A stretch of 64,000 bases of DNA, taken from positions 30,822 to 94,821 of the forward strand of contig JAJBTU010000024.1 of NCBI GenBank assembly GCA_020860715.1, given 5' to 3'. Under the pieces are notes generated by a model. That model was not told the DNA's origin, searched no databases, and saw nothing but the letters and a program-made list of their open reading frames with translations. Below, piece after piece: positions 33,797 through 42,062 of the stretch; the first letter of the stretch is position 1, and the number at the start of each line of letters is the position of its first letter. A program made the position numbers and the translations under genes. Source of the DNA: Clostridiales bacterium (GTDB lineage Bacteria; Bacillota; Clostridia; Lachnospirales; Lachnospiraceae).

Positions 33797-33846
33797 GGTT
33801 CATTACTTGTGTAATGAACCATATCACCAAATATACTTTCTGTCAA
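33797..33846 (-). promoter_or_regulatory. GntR operon promoter with overlapping operator
   Basis: On the minus strand TTGACA (33846-33841), 17 bp, TATGGT (33823-33818). A perfect inverted repeat, GGTTCATTAC, 4 bp, GTAATGAACC (33797-33820), begins within the -10 and covers the start site. It fits a YtrA-type GntR operator. Confidence 0.8.
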
Positions 33847-33890
33847 GAAGTTTTTACTCGTTTTCTATTGCGGTCTTGCACACTGTAATC

Positions 33891-34000
33891 GAGCAGGAGG
33901 CAACTTGTTGGCTTCTGCTCGCCGCGCGGTTGCTGCGTGCCAGTGGCACGCGTTTAGCAACGACCGGAGCGGTAGCGGAGACGCGTGCAGCTTTAGCTGC
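33891..34000. other. Gene-free stretch with three successive hairpins
   Basis: Between the GntR promoter and the toxin-antitoxin terminator lie GAGCAG/CTGCTC (33891-33920); a long stem GTTGCT, GCGTGCCA paired with TGGCACGC, AGCAAC (33929-33961); and GCAGCT/AGCTGC with a 2-nt loop (33987-34000). Open frames here are low-complexity and unconvincing. I see no promoter or T tract that would make it a defined RNA gene. Confidence 0.45.
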
Positions 34001-34026
34001 TAAATTCCTTACGCGCCCCTGCGCAT

Positions 34027-34063
34027 AAAAAAACCGTCGGACCTCATTTACCATCCAACGGTT
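34027..34063 (-). terminator. Terminator of the toxin-antitoxin operon
   Basis: AACCGTTGGA (34063-34054 on the minus strand) pairs with TCCGACGGTT (34041-34032), one wobble, and runs into seven T residues. Confidence 0.8.
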
Positions 34064-34085
34064 TCGACAAATATAAGCAGTTCAT

Positions 34086-34263
34086 TTATCTTACAAAAAT
34101 GCCATAATTCTGCTTTTCATCAATTATATATTCTATTTTGACGACCTGTTCCCTTTCAATAATCTGATATACGAACCACAAATGCGGCCAGAATCTCCAT
34201 ACACAGATCCACGTAAGTGCTGAGTATTTGTTTTGCATCTGGAGAAATATCAACTCTGTACAT
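34086..34263 (-). pseudogene. RelE/ParE-type toxin remnant with internal deletion
   Basis: The ATG at 34263 overlaps the antitoxin end by 14 bp and starts MYRVDISPDAKQILSTYVDL, a RelE/ParE-like N-terminus. A few codons later another frame continues as WRFWPHLWFVYQIIEREQ and VVKIEYIIDEKQNYGIFVR before TAA. The middle of the roughly 100-residue toxin is missing and the parts are out of frame, so the toxin should be inactive. Confidence 0.75.
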
Positions 34264-34543
34264 AACTCCCCGCCAAAATCCTTTCCCGAAGTTCTCTGCC
34301 TGCTTCTCTAGCATCTGAATCTGCTACACCAATTCTTCTTTTTTCTTCTATGTCTATCAGTTTTTCTCTCAGTTGTAATTGCATTTCTCTTTGGTAAAAA
34401 GCGTTAATATCCATAACGACAAGATCTCCCTCACCATTTTTCGTGAGGAAAACAGGCTCCTGCGTTTCTCTGCAAAGTCGGGATACCTCATTATAATTCT
34501 TTCTGATGGCTGCGGATGGCTTAATAATTGTTTTCATATTCAT
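34250..34543 (-). CDS. Phd/YefM family antitoxin
   Basis: A 97-residue antitoxin. The N-terminal Phd/YefM fold shows IIKPSAAIRKNYNEVSRLC, PVFLTKNGEGDLVVMDI; the C-terminal charged helix would bind the toxin. These proteins neutralise a RelE/ParE-like toxin and repress their own promoter. Here the toxin downstream is broken, so the antitoxin is an orphan, perhaps still a repressor or protection against related toxins. Confidence 0.88.
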   Translation of the reverse strand: MNMKTIIKPSAAIRKNYNEVSRLCRETQEPVFLTKNGEGDLVVMDINAFYQREMQLQLREKLIDIEEKRRIGVADSDAREAGRELRERILAGSYVQS

Positions 34544-34659
34544 TTACCTCATATTTTCATTTGTAGCATTATTTAACTCTTATTATGCACTGATTATACT
34601 ACCTCTATATCCGATAATCAGCCTAAACCAGAAATTAACCATATCCAAATGAATTCTTC

Positions 34660-34686
34660 GTAATTGTTCAGTACCTTCACAGTTAC
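34660..34686 (-). repeat. Post-stop 27-bp hairpin element, copy 3
   Basis: On the minus strand: GTAACTGT, GAAGGTACTGA, ACAATTAC, starting 33 bp after the DUF2791 ATPase stop. Nearly identical to copy 2 at 32250-32276. Confidence 0.65.
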
Positions 34687-34719
34687 AATTTCTTTTTTAA
34701 CTGTTCCGTTCCCTCTTTG

Positions 34720-36705
34720 CTACAGCATCCGGTACCGAGCCAGACACGCCAGAATCTCCTGCCGTCTCACGGCTGCGGCAGCGCCCGCGCCGTAATTTTT
34801 CGGAGTGACAGAGAGGATCCCGTCTTTCTCGATTTTCTGTGCCGCTTCCTCCGCCAGGGCGGCGGCGGTCTTTTTGCCGTCTGCCATGCGGCCCAGGATA
34901 TACTGCATCAGATAAACCAGGGCAGCGGTCTGGCTCTCATCAACGACCTGTTCCAGATAACGCAGGTCGATCTCCGTCTTGTCCAGACTTAAGGTGTCCC
35001 ATCCGTGCGTGCGCGCCTTCTCGATCTGCTTTGCGCGAACCGGCTTTTTCAGCCAGGCGGTACGTTGTGCTGCTGCTTCCCGGCTCTTCGCTCTTATTTC
35101 CGGCAGAGTTTTCGTCGAATTTTCCTGTTCCTTCACGTTCGCTGTCCCCGGCATGGTTTCTTCGTCCGGCTGCCCGCCGCCATCCTGTGCCATTCCATGA
35201 CGCGTACCTTCATATTGCTGCCCGCAGATTTCCTTTGCGCGCGCCGTGATGTCCTTTGCCACATAACAGTCCATCTGCAGCACGGTGTCCGCCGCCGCCA
35301 GATAATCACCCGAACTGCCCACGACCAGAATCGTCGATACGCCAAGGTCTTCGTACAGACTGCGAATGCTGCGGATGAACGGCCTGATCGGCTCCTTTTC
35401 GTCAGAGACAAGCTGCGCCATGCGCTCATCACGCACCATAAAATTGGTTGCCGAGGTATCCTCATCGATCAACAACACGCGGCTGTCCGCGGCCAGCGCC
35501 TCAACCGTGTTCGCCGCCTGAGAGGTGCTGCCGCTTGCGTTTTCCGTAGAAAACCGGGTCGTGTCCGCATGCGTCGGAAGATTGCGAATAAACATGGAGA
35601 TATCTGTCTCATGGATGCAGCGTCCCTCTTCCGCGCGCAGCTTGAACGCGCTCTGATCCGTGATGACCAGTTCCCTGCCGTCCCCGGCAATGTGGTTGTA
35701 AACGCCGCGTTCCAGCGCTTTCAAAAGAGTCGATTTTCCGTGAAATCCGCCGCCGGCGATCACCGTTACGCCCTTTTTGATTCCCATACCGCGCACGCAT
35801 CCGCGGTGCGGCAGCTGAAGCGTCACCGCCAGACTCTCCGGACTTACAAACTTTACTGCAGCCCCGCCCTGCGCACTGCGCATTTTCATGGGCGGAGCGT
35901 CCTGCCGCCGAGCCTGGCGAGGGGGCGTTTCCATACTTTTCATCGGCCGCTGCGACACGCCGCTCTCCCGCGGCAGTACTGAGCCGTCCGCCACAAAAGC
36001 CACCAGCCCCAGACCGTCCAGTGCATCCCGTATATACTGCTGGTCGTCCGCCAGCTCTGCAACTGCATCAAGTTCCCGTTTCATCTGCGGATTCAGATGA
36101 AACGTTTTCTCCGCCGCCTCCGGCAGAAAGTCAAACAATATTTTTTCCAGCTCGCCCGCCGCGATCGTGCGCCCGAATGCCGGAAATCCGACTTCGATCC
36201 GCGCCTCTATTTCATTCTCAGAAATGCACATCGCAGTGCGTTCCAGAATTTCCTGTCCTGCGCGGCAGGCCGTCACGAGGCCGCTCTTACCCGAGCCCCG
36301 CCCCGCGCGCAGCGCATCTGCATGGGCGGGGCAACCTGCCGCCGAGCCTGGCGAGGGGGCGCTTCCCGAGCCCCGCCCCGCGCGACCTTTAAAGCTGTCC
36401 GCTTCCTGCCGAAATGCCGGACGTGACGACGATTCTGCACGAAGATTCCGGTGCAGACGCCGCAGCAGATAATCCTCCACGGCGATCCGGCGGTGACGGT
36501 TCTCAAAATACTGCGGCGCGATATTTCCACGGTTGTGATAAATGATCCGCACCCGCGAGGGCGTCGCGAACGGATCTCCCTGCACATGGTCAATTGCGAG
36601 GCGGTAGGCGCCGAAGTCGTATTCACCCTCCAGCACCTTGTATGCCTTATATCCTTTGTGGTCAATTTCTCTTAACTGTCTTCTCAGTTCTGCCTGTGAT
36701 CGCAT
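34720..36705 (-). CDS. DUF2791-type predicted ABC-class ATPase with two in-frame repeat insertions
   Basis: A 661-residue cytoplasmic P-loop protein of the predicted ABC-ATPase family PF09818. It shows an N-terminal domain (DHKGYKAYKVLEGEYDF, then RIAVEDYLLRRLHRNL), Walker A AGGGFHGKSTLL and Walker B VLLIDEDTSATNFMVRD. Function is unknown in the family. Two stretches do not belong to the fold: about 112-135 (SAPSPGSAAGCPAHADALRA) and about 267-293 (METPPRQARRQDAPPMKM). They are copies of the same GC-rich repeat read in different frames. The start ATG at 36705 shares one base with the stop of the oxidoreductase gene, so the two are coupled. Confidence 0.85.
   Translation of the reverse strand: MRSQAELRRQLREIDHKGYKAYKVLEGEYDFGAYRLAIDHVQGDPFATPSRVRIIYHNRGNIAPQYFENRHRRIAVEDYLLRRLHRNLRAESSSRPAFRQEADSFKGRAGRGSGSAPSPGSAAGCPAHADALRAGRGSGKSGLVTACRAGQEILERTAMCISENEIEARIEVGFPAFGRTIAAGELEKILFDFLPEAAEKTFHLNPQMKRELDAVAELADDQQYIRDALDGLGLVAFVADGSVLPRESGVSQRPMKSMETPPRQARRQDAPPMKMRSAQGGAAVKFVSPESLAVTLQLPHRGCVRGMGIKKGVTVIAGGGFHGKSTLLKALERGVYNHIAGDGRELVITDQSAFKLRAEEGRCIHETDISMFIRNLPTHADTTRFSTENASGSTSQAANTVEALAADSRVLLIDEDTSATNFMVRDERMAQLVSDEKEPIRPFIRSIRSLYEDLGVSTILVVGSSGDYLAAADTVLQMDCYVAKDITARAKEICGQQYEGTRHGMAQDGGGQPDEETMPGTANVKEQENSTKTLPEIRAKSREAAAQRTAWLKKPVRAKQIEKARTHGWDTLSLDKTEIDLRYLEQVVDESQTAALVYLMQYILGRMADGKKTAAALAEEAAQKIEKDGILSVTPKNYGAGAAAAVRRQEILACLARYRML
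35861..35932. repeat. GC-rich palindromic repeat inside the DUF2791 gene, copy A
   Basis: This 72-bp copy shares CCTGCCGCCGAGCCTGGCGA and GGGGGCG with the copy at 36292-36368, and the GCCCCGCCC half. It is inserted in frame, without stop codons, and encodes a Pro/Arg/Met-rich tract just before the Walker A domain. Confidence 0.8.
36292..36386. repeat. GC-rich palindromic repeat inside the DUF2791 gene, copy B
   Basis: The fullest copy: GCCCCGCCCCGCGCGCAGCG, then CATCTGCATGGGCGGGGC, then CCTGCCGCCGAGCCTGGCGA with GGGGGCGCTTCCCG. The first two parts form a palindrome. A second partial unit (36369-36386) follows at once. It is translated in a different frame from copy A as a Gly/Ala/Ser/Pro tract. 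Confidence 0.8.
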
Positions 36706-37916
36706 TATTTTTCCCACCTGCCGCGAATCTCATCCAGCATCTCCATCACGCGGATCGTATGCGCGTGCGGCATCTCCTCACACTCCAGCTTTCCCGCCTC
36801 GATCGCGCGCTTGCAGGCAAGGACTTCGTATTCATAGCCCGTGATCTGTTTTGGCTGCGGAATCGTCTCCACCAGCTCATACTCATTGTTGTAAATGCGG
36901 ATTTCCTCAAAGTTGTTGGTGTTTTCCACCTCTATACGGCCTTCCGTTCCAAAAATGATCCCGCGGCGGTCTGAGACCGCTTCCATAGTATTGAACAGTC
37001 CCGCGATTGTTCCGTTCGGATATACCAGATTGACAAACTCGGACTTGTCCACGCCCGTCTCGTGAAGCACCATCGAAGTCGAAAGGCTCTGAATGTCGTC
37101 GCCCAGCACCCAGGTCGCGAAATTCAGGGTATAAACCCCCAGGTCCAGCAGCGCACCGCCGGCCAGATCCGGGCGCACCATGCGCTCCTTGTCCAGAAGA
37201 GAATAGCCCAGATTCGCGGTCAGACCAACGATTTTGCCAATGCGGCCGCCGCCCGGACGGTTCTCTCCGGCCACAACGTTTTTGTCTTCCCCACAGCTTC
37301 CCATCGTAGCAGCGCCTGCCGATGCAGCAAAATTCAAAACGGACTGACCCGGCACAGCTGGTTCCCAGCAGCCCTGGCCCACGCGAAGCGTTTCTAAATG
37401 GCCAGGGCAATCTGCCCTCGCCGGGTGGCATCCTCGCCCTTCGGGCGGGATATCCGCCGAGCCTTGGGAGGGGGCGCTTCCCGTAAAAGCATCCTCTCCA
37501 AACAGCAGCTCTCTTATCTTTACCGACTGCGGTGTATAGCGTGTCCACATCGCCTCCGTGATAAAGACCTTCTTCTCATGCGCCAGCTCCAGCACCTCCC
37601 GTGCTTCCGCCGCATTCTGAGTGAACGCCTTTTCACACAGCACCGGCTTTCCATGATTGATACACAGCTTCGCATGCTCGCAGTGCAGCGAGTGCGGCGT
37701 AGCGATATAGACCAGCTCTACCTGATCATCGCACAGCATTTCCTCATAGCTTCCGTAAGACGTTTCCGCCCCGTATTTTTCGGCAAACGCCTTTGCCCGC
37801 TCTCCGTCGCGGGCCGCGATCGCGTACAGGTTCACCTCATCCATCCGGGCTACCGTTTCCGCCATCGTCGTTGCGATTCTTCCGGCTCCTAAAATTGCAA
37901 GATTCAGTTTTTTCAT
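36705..37916 (-). CDS. Gfo/Idh/MocA family oxidoreductase with repeat insertion
   Basis: A 403-residue NAD(P)-dependent oxidoreductase acting on a sugar, inositol or similar polyol. The Rossmann loop is LGAGRIATTMAE (8-19); EKAFTQNAAEA carries the conserved EK; the C-terminal domain has DLGVYTLNFATWVLG. Members are about 325-330 residues. The excess is one block of about 75 residues between EDAFTG and GKIVGLTANLGYS, encoded by a diverged copy of the GC-rich repeat (37370-37482) plus GAATMGSCGEDKNV-type filler. This lies in a loop before the substrate domain, so the fold may tolerate it. The substrate is unknown. Confidence 0.85.
   Translation of the reverse strand: MKKLNLAILGAGRIATTMAETVARMDEVNLYAIAARDGERAKAFAEKYGAETSYGSYEEMLCDDQVELVYIATPHSLHCEHAKLCINHGKPVLCEKAFTQNAAEAREVLELAHEKKVFITEAMWTRYTPQSVKIRELLFGEDAFTGSAPSQGSADIPPEGRGCHPARADCPGHLETLRVGQGCWEPAVPGQSVLNFAASAGAATMGSCGEDKNVVAGENRPGGGRIGKIVGLTANLGYSLLDKERMVRPDLAGGALLDLGVYTLNFATWVLGDDIQSLSTSMVLHETGVDKSEFVNLVYPNGTIAGLFNTMEAVSDRRGIIFGTEGRIEVENTNNFEEIRIYNNEYELVETIPQPKQITGYEYEVLACKRAIEAGKLECEEMPHAHTIRVMEMLDEIRGRWEK
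37370..37482. repeat. Diverged GC-rich repeat inside the oxidoreductase gene
   Basis: GCCGAGCCTTGGGAGGGGGC with GCTTCCCG matches the right end of the family. The left end keeps the palindromic layout with a new sequence (GCCCTGGCC with GGCCAGGGC around CACGCGAAGCG). It is in frame and stop-free. Confidence 0.65.
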
Positions 37917-38004
37917 AGATGCATCTCCTTTTCCCTGTATAGATCTATCTGGTGCCGTCCCGTCGCGGCACTGTCATTTTCGGCAGGATGCCGCATATTC
38001 TCCG

Positions 38005-38997
38005 TCACGCAAACACAGCCGCCGCCCACAGCACAATGCGCAAAAACAGGTTTGACTCATACAGCCAGGTAAGCAGGCTGCTCTCTTCCACCATCGAAAG
38101 GATCTGGGCTCCGACACTGGTCGTCTGCAGAACGGTCAGGATCAGGAAAAACAGCCACAGCAGAAACAGCGCTTCTACAATGCCAAGCACCGCGCCCGCC
38201 AGACGGTTTACGAGCCCGATCACCGGGAAATGCGCGATCATATCCAGTACCATGATCAGCAGCCGCAGTATAATATGCACAAGAAGTACGGCCACAACAA
38301 AAGAAATAACATTCAGGATCATCGTTGCAATATAAGCGATGATATACCCCTGAAAGTTCGAGACGTCAAGAGCCTCATATCCGTCGTCATTGTTGTTATT
38401 GACCAGCATATCTTTGATCACTTCCGGCAGCGGAAGACTGTCTATGATCTCATTCTGTGTACTTTTGCTGATCGACAGTGAGCCGCTCTCACTCCCGTCG
38501 TCGTCCGAACCGCTGTCTGTATCTGAACTGCTGTCTGAGAACAGCTGAGAGATATACTCGCCAAGATACTGCTCTTTGTATTCCTCCAGTTCCTCATCCG
38601 TAAGGGAATCGATCATGGAAGCATACTCTCCGTATCCATACTGCTCCAGAAGCTGTTTGGTCTCTTCCCGGGTCAAGTTTGCCAGATAATCACTCACACT
38701 TGCAGTCCCGGACGATTCGGATGTCCCGGAAGAGCCCGTCGTCCCGGAAGAACCGGTGGACGAAGCGAGGATCTGACTGACCATCACATTTTCACACTGC
38801 TCAACGATATAATCATAAACAGATGTATTGTCTTTTATAAATTCCGTCACATGGGGCAGCAGCAGCGACACAAGCGCAACCGAGAGCACCAGCGAAAGCA
38901 TCGTGGCCAGCTTTTTGACAAAGCCACGGCAAAAGCCGGAAATAATAAATGCTGCCGTCACAACAATGATAACAATTTCCAGTATATTGATTTTCAT
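38005..38997 (-). CDS. CvpA family membrane protein
   Basis: A 330-residue membrane protein. The CvpA core has an N-terminal helix (ILEIVIIVVTAAFIISGFCRGFVKKL) and three later helices (about 205-285) ending in VNRLAGAVLGIVEALFLLWL. Between helices 2 and 3 lies an extracytoplasmic Ser/Thr/Gly-rich loop of about 130 residues (STGSSGTTGSSGTSESSGT, then SDSSSDTDSGSDDDGSESGS), not present in standard CvpA. CvpA is linked to colicin V production and cell-envelope functions; the exact role is unclear. AAGGAGAAAGTT precedes the ATG at 38997. Confidence 0.82.
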   Translation of the reverse strand: MKINILEIVIIVVTAAFIISGFCRGFVKKLATMLSLVLSVALVSLLLPHVTEFIKDNTSVYDYIVEQCENVMVSQILASSTGSSGTTGSSGTSESSGTASVSDYLANLTREETKQLLEQYGYGEYASMIDSLTDEELEEYKEQYLGEYISQLFSDSSSDTDSGSDDDGSESGSLSISKSTQNEIIDSLPLPEVIKDMLVNNNNDDGYEALDVSNFQGYIIAYIATMILNVISFVVAVLLVHIILRLLIMVLDMIAHFPVIGLVNRLAGAVLGIVEALFLLWLFFLILTVLQTTSVGAQILSMVEESSLLTWLYESNLFLRIVLWAAAVFA

Positions 38998-39076
38998 AAC
39001 TTTCTCCTTTATTTGTTCTGTGCAGACTCTGCCCCGGACGATATCCCGATCGTCCTTCTCCGATGGCCGACCGGGT

Positions 39077-40384
39077 TCAGCAGATCCGGATCCGGTCAAA
39101 ACTGTTCTTCGTGATCACCAGATACCGGCGAAATTCCCCGAAGTAAAAAACATCCTCAATCTCCTTTTCATACGCGGAAGAAAACCGCAGGATGCCGCTT
39201 TTTGTATAAGTGCTGACCGATGTGGAAGTGATCAGCAGAATCTGTCCGTTCTGTATCCTGATTTCATCAAAATCTGCGTTCACTCCCGCAGAGGTCTTCT
39301 GTTTTCCGCGGTAATTATACAGCTCCATCCGGTATTTGTACTCGCCTGATATATCTGAAAACAGAAAACCAATCGTATCATCATCGTAAAAACAGCTCAC
39401 AATCTCTTCATCGAAATCCTGCGCCGCGGTCTTTGCCATCGAGCTGCCTCCAAATACGGCAAAGCCATCATCCGCAATAGCAGCCGCGGTAGAGTTGTCC
39501 ATAAAGTACACCTGCGGCACAGCGCTGCCGGAAAAGGTTTCGCTGCTGATCTCATGGTCAGAATCGGTATCTCCGCCGGATCCGAAGTCATAAAAGACCA
39601 CGGTTGACGTCATGACGCCCTCATCAATCCCCAGATAAGAAACGACCATCTTTTCCCCGTTCGGAGACAGGTCGACATCCAGCGGATAGCCGGAATCCGA
39701 GATTGTCGTTTTGTCGTTGGCAATGTTGTTGCCCTCCGCATCGTAAAGGCGGATCCATGTCACATCATCATCCTGCAGCACGACCGCCACCACACCCTGA
39801 TTGGAAACACGAACTTTCAGGATCGGCAGCAGGCAGGTAAAGTTTCCGAGCAGGCCGTCCTCATTTACCACATATACCTGTGTGCCCTGCTGCTCCGCTA
39901 TCACCATCGTTGTGCCGCAGACGTCCACGATCGGCGCCTGCATGCTATAGGTAATGCTCCATTTTACCTCGTTTTTGCGCGTCACACAGGAGACTCCGTC
40001 TGAATTATAGCGGTACAGATATTTGCCGACCGCCTCATACTGTGTGCCCGATGTTATCGAATTTTCAATGGATTTTGAGATCACATAGTCGCCAAACGTA
40101 TGGGTCCGGTTGTAAAGATAAAATCCCAGCGCCACACACAGAATCAGAGCGGCAAGCACTCCCTGCAGAATCCGGCGCCGCCTGCGGTTTTGCGCCAGCC
40201 GCTCCTCCAGCGTCAGTTCCTGTTCCATTCCGCTGCCGGAAAGATCTCCCGGTTCACCGGATGCTTCCGCACCGGTATCATAACTGTCATAAAGAGCATC
40301 CAGATCCACATCATCAGAGGCGCCCGAAGCCATCAGCCACCCCTTTATTTTTTGAAATCGTTCTTTCCACTTATTTTTATCCAT
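39077..40384 (-). CDS. DUF5711 membrane-anchored beta-propeller-like protein
   Basis: A 435-residue bitopic protein. Residues 1-72 are cytoplasmic, with an acidic start (DDVDLDALYDSYDTGAEAS) and an RRRRR stop; one transmembrane helix follows at about 74-92 (GVLAALILCVALGFYLY). The outer domain has repeating WD-like beta units (VKWSITYSMQAPIVDVCG, GVVAVVLQDDDVTWIRLYD). This matches the clostridial DUF5711 family, often beside cvpA as here. Function unknown; probably an envelope scaffold. Confidence 0.8.
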   Translation of the reverse strand: MDKNKWKERFQKIKGWLMASGASDDVDLDALYDSYDTGAEASGEPGDLSGSGMEQELTLEERLAQNRRRRRILQGVLAALILCVALGFYLYNRTHTFGDYVISKSIENSITSGTQYEAVGKYLYRYNSDGVSCVTRKNEVKWSITYSMQAPIVDVCGTTMVIAEQQGTQVYVVNEDGLLGNFTCLLPILKVRVSNQGVVAVVLQDDDVTWIRLYDAEGNNIANDKTTISDSGYPLDVDLSPNGEKMVVSYLGIDEGVMTSTVVFYDFGSGGDTDSDHEISSETFSGSAVPQVYFMDNSTAAAIADDGFAVFGGSSMAKTAAQDFDEEIVSCFYDDDTIGFLFSDISGEYKYRMELYNYRGKQKTSAGVNADFDEIRIQNGQILLITSTSVSTYTKSGILRFSSAYEKEIEDVFYFGEFRRYLVITKNSFDRIRIC

Positions 40385-40497
40385 ATTTTTATTTATACAA
40401 TCCTTTGTCCTGTCGGCGTCCTGACATGATACTTTTTTATGGACGATACCATGATTCTACCATGCAGGGTCTGAAATAACAAGATTGTTTCTGATTT

Positions 40498-41892
40498 TTA
40501 CGGAAGCACGATTTTCTGTCCGGGCAGGATCAGATCCGCGTCATCGATTCCATTTGCCTCGCAGAGTTCCTCCAGACGATCCAGACTTCCGTAATATTTC
40601 GCACAGATTTCCGCCAGCGTATCTCCCGTGCGGATGACATAGGAAGCCTGCACCTGCCGGCTCGCCGCCGTTACGACAGTTTCCGTATCAGAAGTCCCGC
40701 CTGTATCAGATGCCGATTCTGTGTCACTTCCCGCATTCGTATCAGACGCCGGCTCCGTGTCACTTCCCGCATTCGTATCAGACGCCGGCTCCGTGTCACT
40801 TCCCGCATTCGTATCAGACGCCGGCTCTGTGTCACTTCCCACATTCGTATCAGACGCCGGCTCTGCATCACTGGTTTCGCTCGTATCATCAATCGTTTCA
40901 GAGGCCGTCATTTCAGCAGTTTCATCGTCTGCCCAGAACGCATCCGACCCTGCCAGAATATCCGCGGAAGCAGCCTCCTCTGTGTTCGCACTGTCCGCCG
41001 CCTCCGATATTGTTTCTGACACAGTTCCTGCTGCAGTTTCATCTGAGGATGTTTCCTCGAAATCCGACCGGGAATCCTGCGCTTCCTCCAGAGAAGCGTT
41101 CGACGTTCCGGCCACATCTGCCGCCTGGCGCAGATCTGACACACGATTTACCGCAATCACACCGACAAGCAGCGCTCCCACCACAAAGAAAGAGCTCGCC
41201 AGCTTCAGAAAACTCCTGCTTTTCTCTTCCGCTTTGCTCTTTACTTTCTCGCGGAAGCTGATAATTGCCTTATCCGGAGCACTCTCCTTCTCCACGCTCG
41301 ACTCGCCAAACAATTCCGAGAGATACTCCTGCATCTGCCGGTTCTGCTCGTAAAACACAAAATAGCCTCCAATGCCCTCATACCGCTCTCCATCCAGCCA
41401 GTACAGCCGTTCCTCCTGATCCTGCAGATGATAGAGCATCTGCTTTGTTTCCGGGATCTGCTGCGCCAGCTCTTCCATCCGCGCCGTTTCACAGGTCCCA
41501 ATCACACAGGAACCCACGGCCTGATTTCCCGGAAAATACGTTTCCCGTTCTCTGTGAAGCCGTTCCCACCGGCCCTCCGGAACCTCAGGCTCATCTTTCG
41601 GCTTCTTTTTGACAGCCTCCTTTTCTTTCTCCTGTTTTATACCGGTATCTTCTCCTCCGCTTTGAACGGCTTCCGCTTCGTCAGGGATCTCCATAATCCC
41701 CCGTACGAACACATACTCCGTATCCTCCGTGTATTTGCGTTCTCCCAGCAAAATCCCAAGGAAGTTCCCGCTCCTTCTCTTTTCCATCTTCTGTATGTAA
41801 GTCACCACATAATCTTCCAGGTATATTTTTTGTCTGCCCTGTATCTCTCCGATCTGTCGTATGTTTTTAGGCAGTAAATTTTCATTCCCCAT
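40498..41892 (-). CDS. LysM-domain membrane protein with a 12-residue tandem repeat
   Basis: A 464-residue protein. A cytoplasmic N-terminal domain of about 210 residues (NIRQIGEIQGRQKIYLEDYV; JAB/MPN-like look, unproven) is followed by a transmembrane helix at about 230-250 and an extracytoplasmic Asp/Ser/Thr/Glu-rich stalk. The stalk includes four tandem copies of SDTEPASDTNAG. A single C-terminal LysM (VIRTGDTLAEICAKYYGSLD, ending LILPGQKIVLP) should bind peptidoglycan. The ATG at 41892 is chosen for its AGGAG spacing. The design suggests a device that spans from cytoplasm to cell wall, perhaps in sporulation or division. Confidence 0.78.
   Translation of the reverse strand: MGNENLLPKNIRQIGEIQGRQKIYLEDYVVTYIQKMEKRRSGNFLGILLGERKYTEDTEYVFVRGIMEIPDEAEAVQSGGEDTGIKQEKEKEAVKKKPKDEPEVPEGRWERLHRERETYFPGNQAVGSCVIGTCETARMEELAQQIPETKQMLYHLQDQEERLYWLDGERYEGIGGYFVFYEQNRQMQEYLSELFGESSVEKESAPDKAIISFREKVKSKAEEKSRSFLKLASSFFVVGALLVGVIAVNRVSDLRQAADVAGTSNASLEEAQDSRSDFEETSSDETAAGTVSETISEAADSANTEEAASADILAGSDAFWADDETAEMTASETIDDTSETSDAEPASDTNVGSDTEPASDTNAGSDTEPASDTNAGSDTEPASDTNAGSDTESASDTGGTSDTETVVTAASRQVQASYVIRTGDTLAEICAKYYGSLDRLEELCEANGIDDADLILPGQKIVLP
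40721..40864. repeat. Four tandem 36-bp repeats in the LysM gene
   Basis: Units start at 40721, 40757, 40793 and 40829 and are almost identical (GTGTCACTTCCCGCATTCGT then ATCAGACGCCGGCTCC). They encode SDTEPASDTNAG on the minus strand. Near-perfect copies imply recent slippage, so copy number may vary between strains. Not a CRISPR: there are no spacers. Confidence 0.9.
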
Positions 41893-42062
41893 AATCCGCA
41901 CACTCCTTTTCCCGGGCTTCCTCCCGCCGCGCCCGCCGGCTCCCGGTGGGGCAGGGGCGCTTACGCCAAAGTCTCCGCAGAGAATTACCTTACTATATAC
42001 TTTATGCAGAATTTAGCATTTTATGGTTAAAAGAAAAAAATTTGTTTTCCATTTGCTGTGCT

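Noticed and set aside
33854..34054. A 66-codon minus-strand frame in the hairpin-rich gap.
   Set aside because: Composition is Arg/Ala/Val/Ser from palindromic DNA, it has no ribosome site and overlaps the terminator at 34027-34063.
40721..40864. Regular 36-bp repeats resembling a CRISPR array.
   Set aside because: Repeats are directly adjacent with no spacers, lie in a reading frame and encode a clean dodecapeptide; no cas genes are present.
41918..41975. GC-rich sequence before the LysM gene as another copy of the palindromic repeat.
   Set aside because: Only GGGGCGCTT-like words match; the two diagnostic halves are absent.
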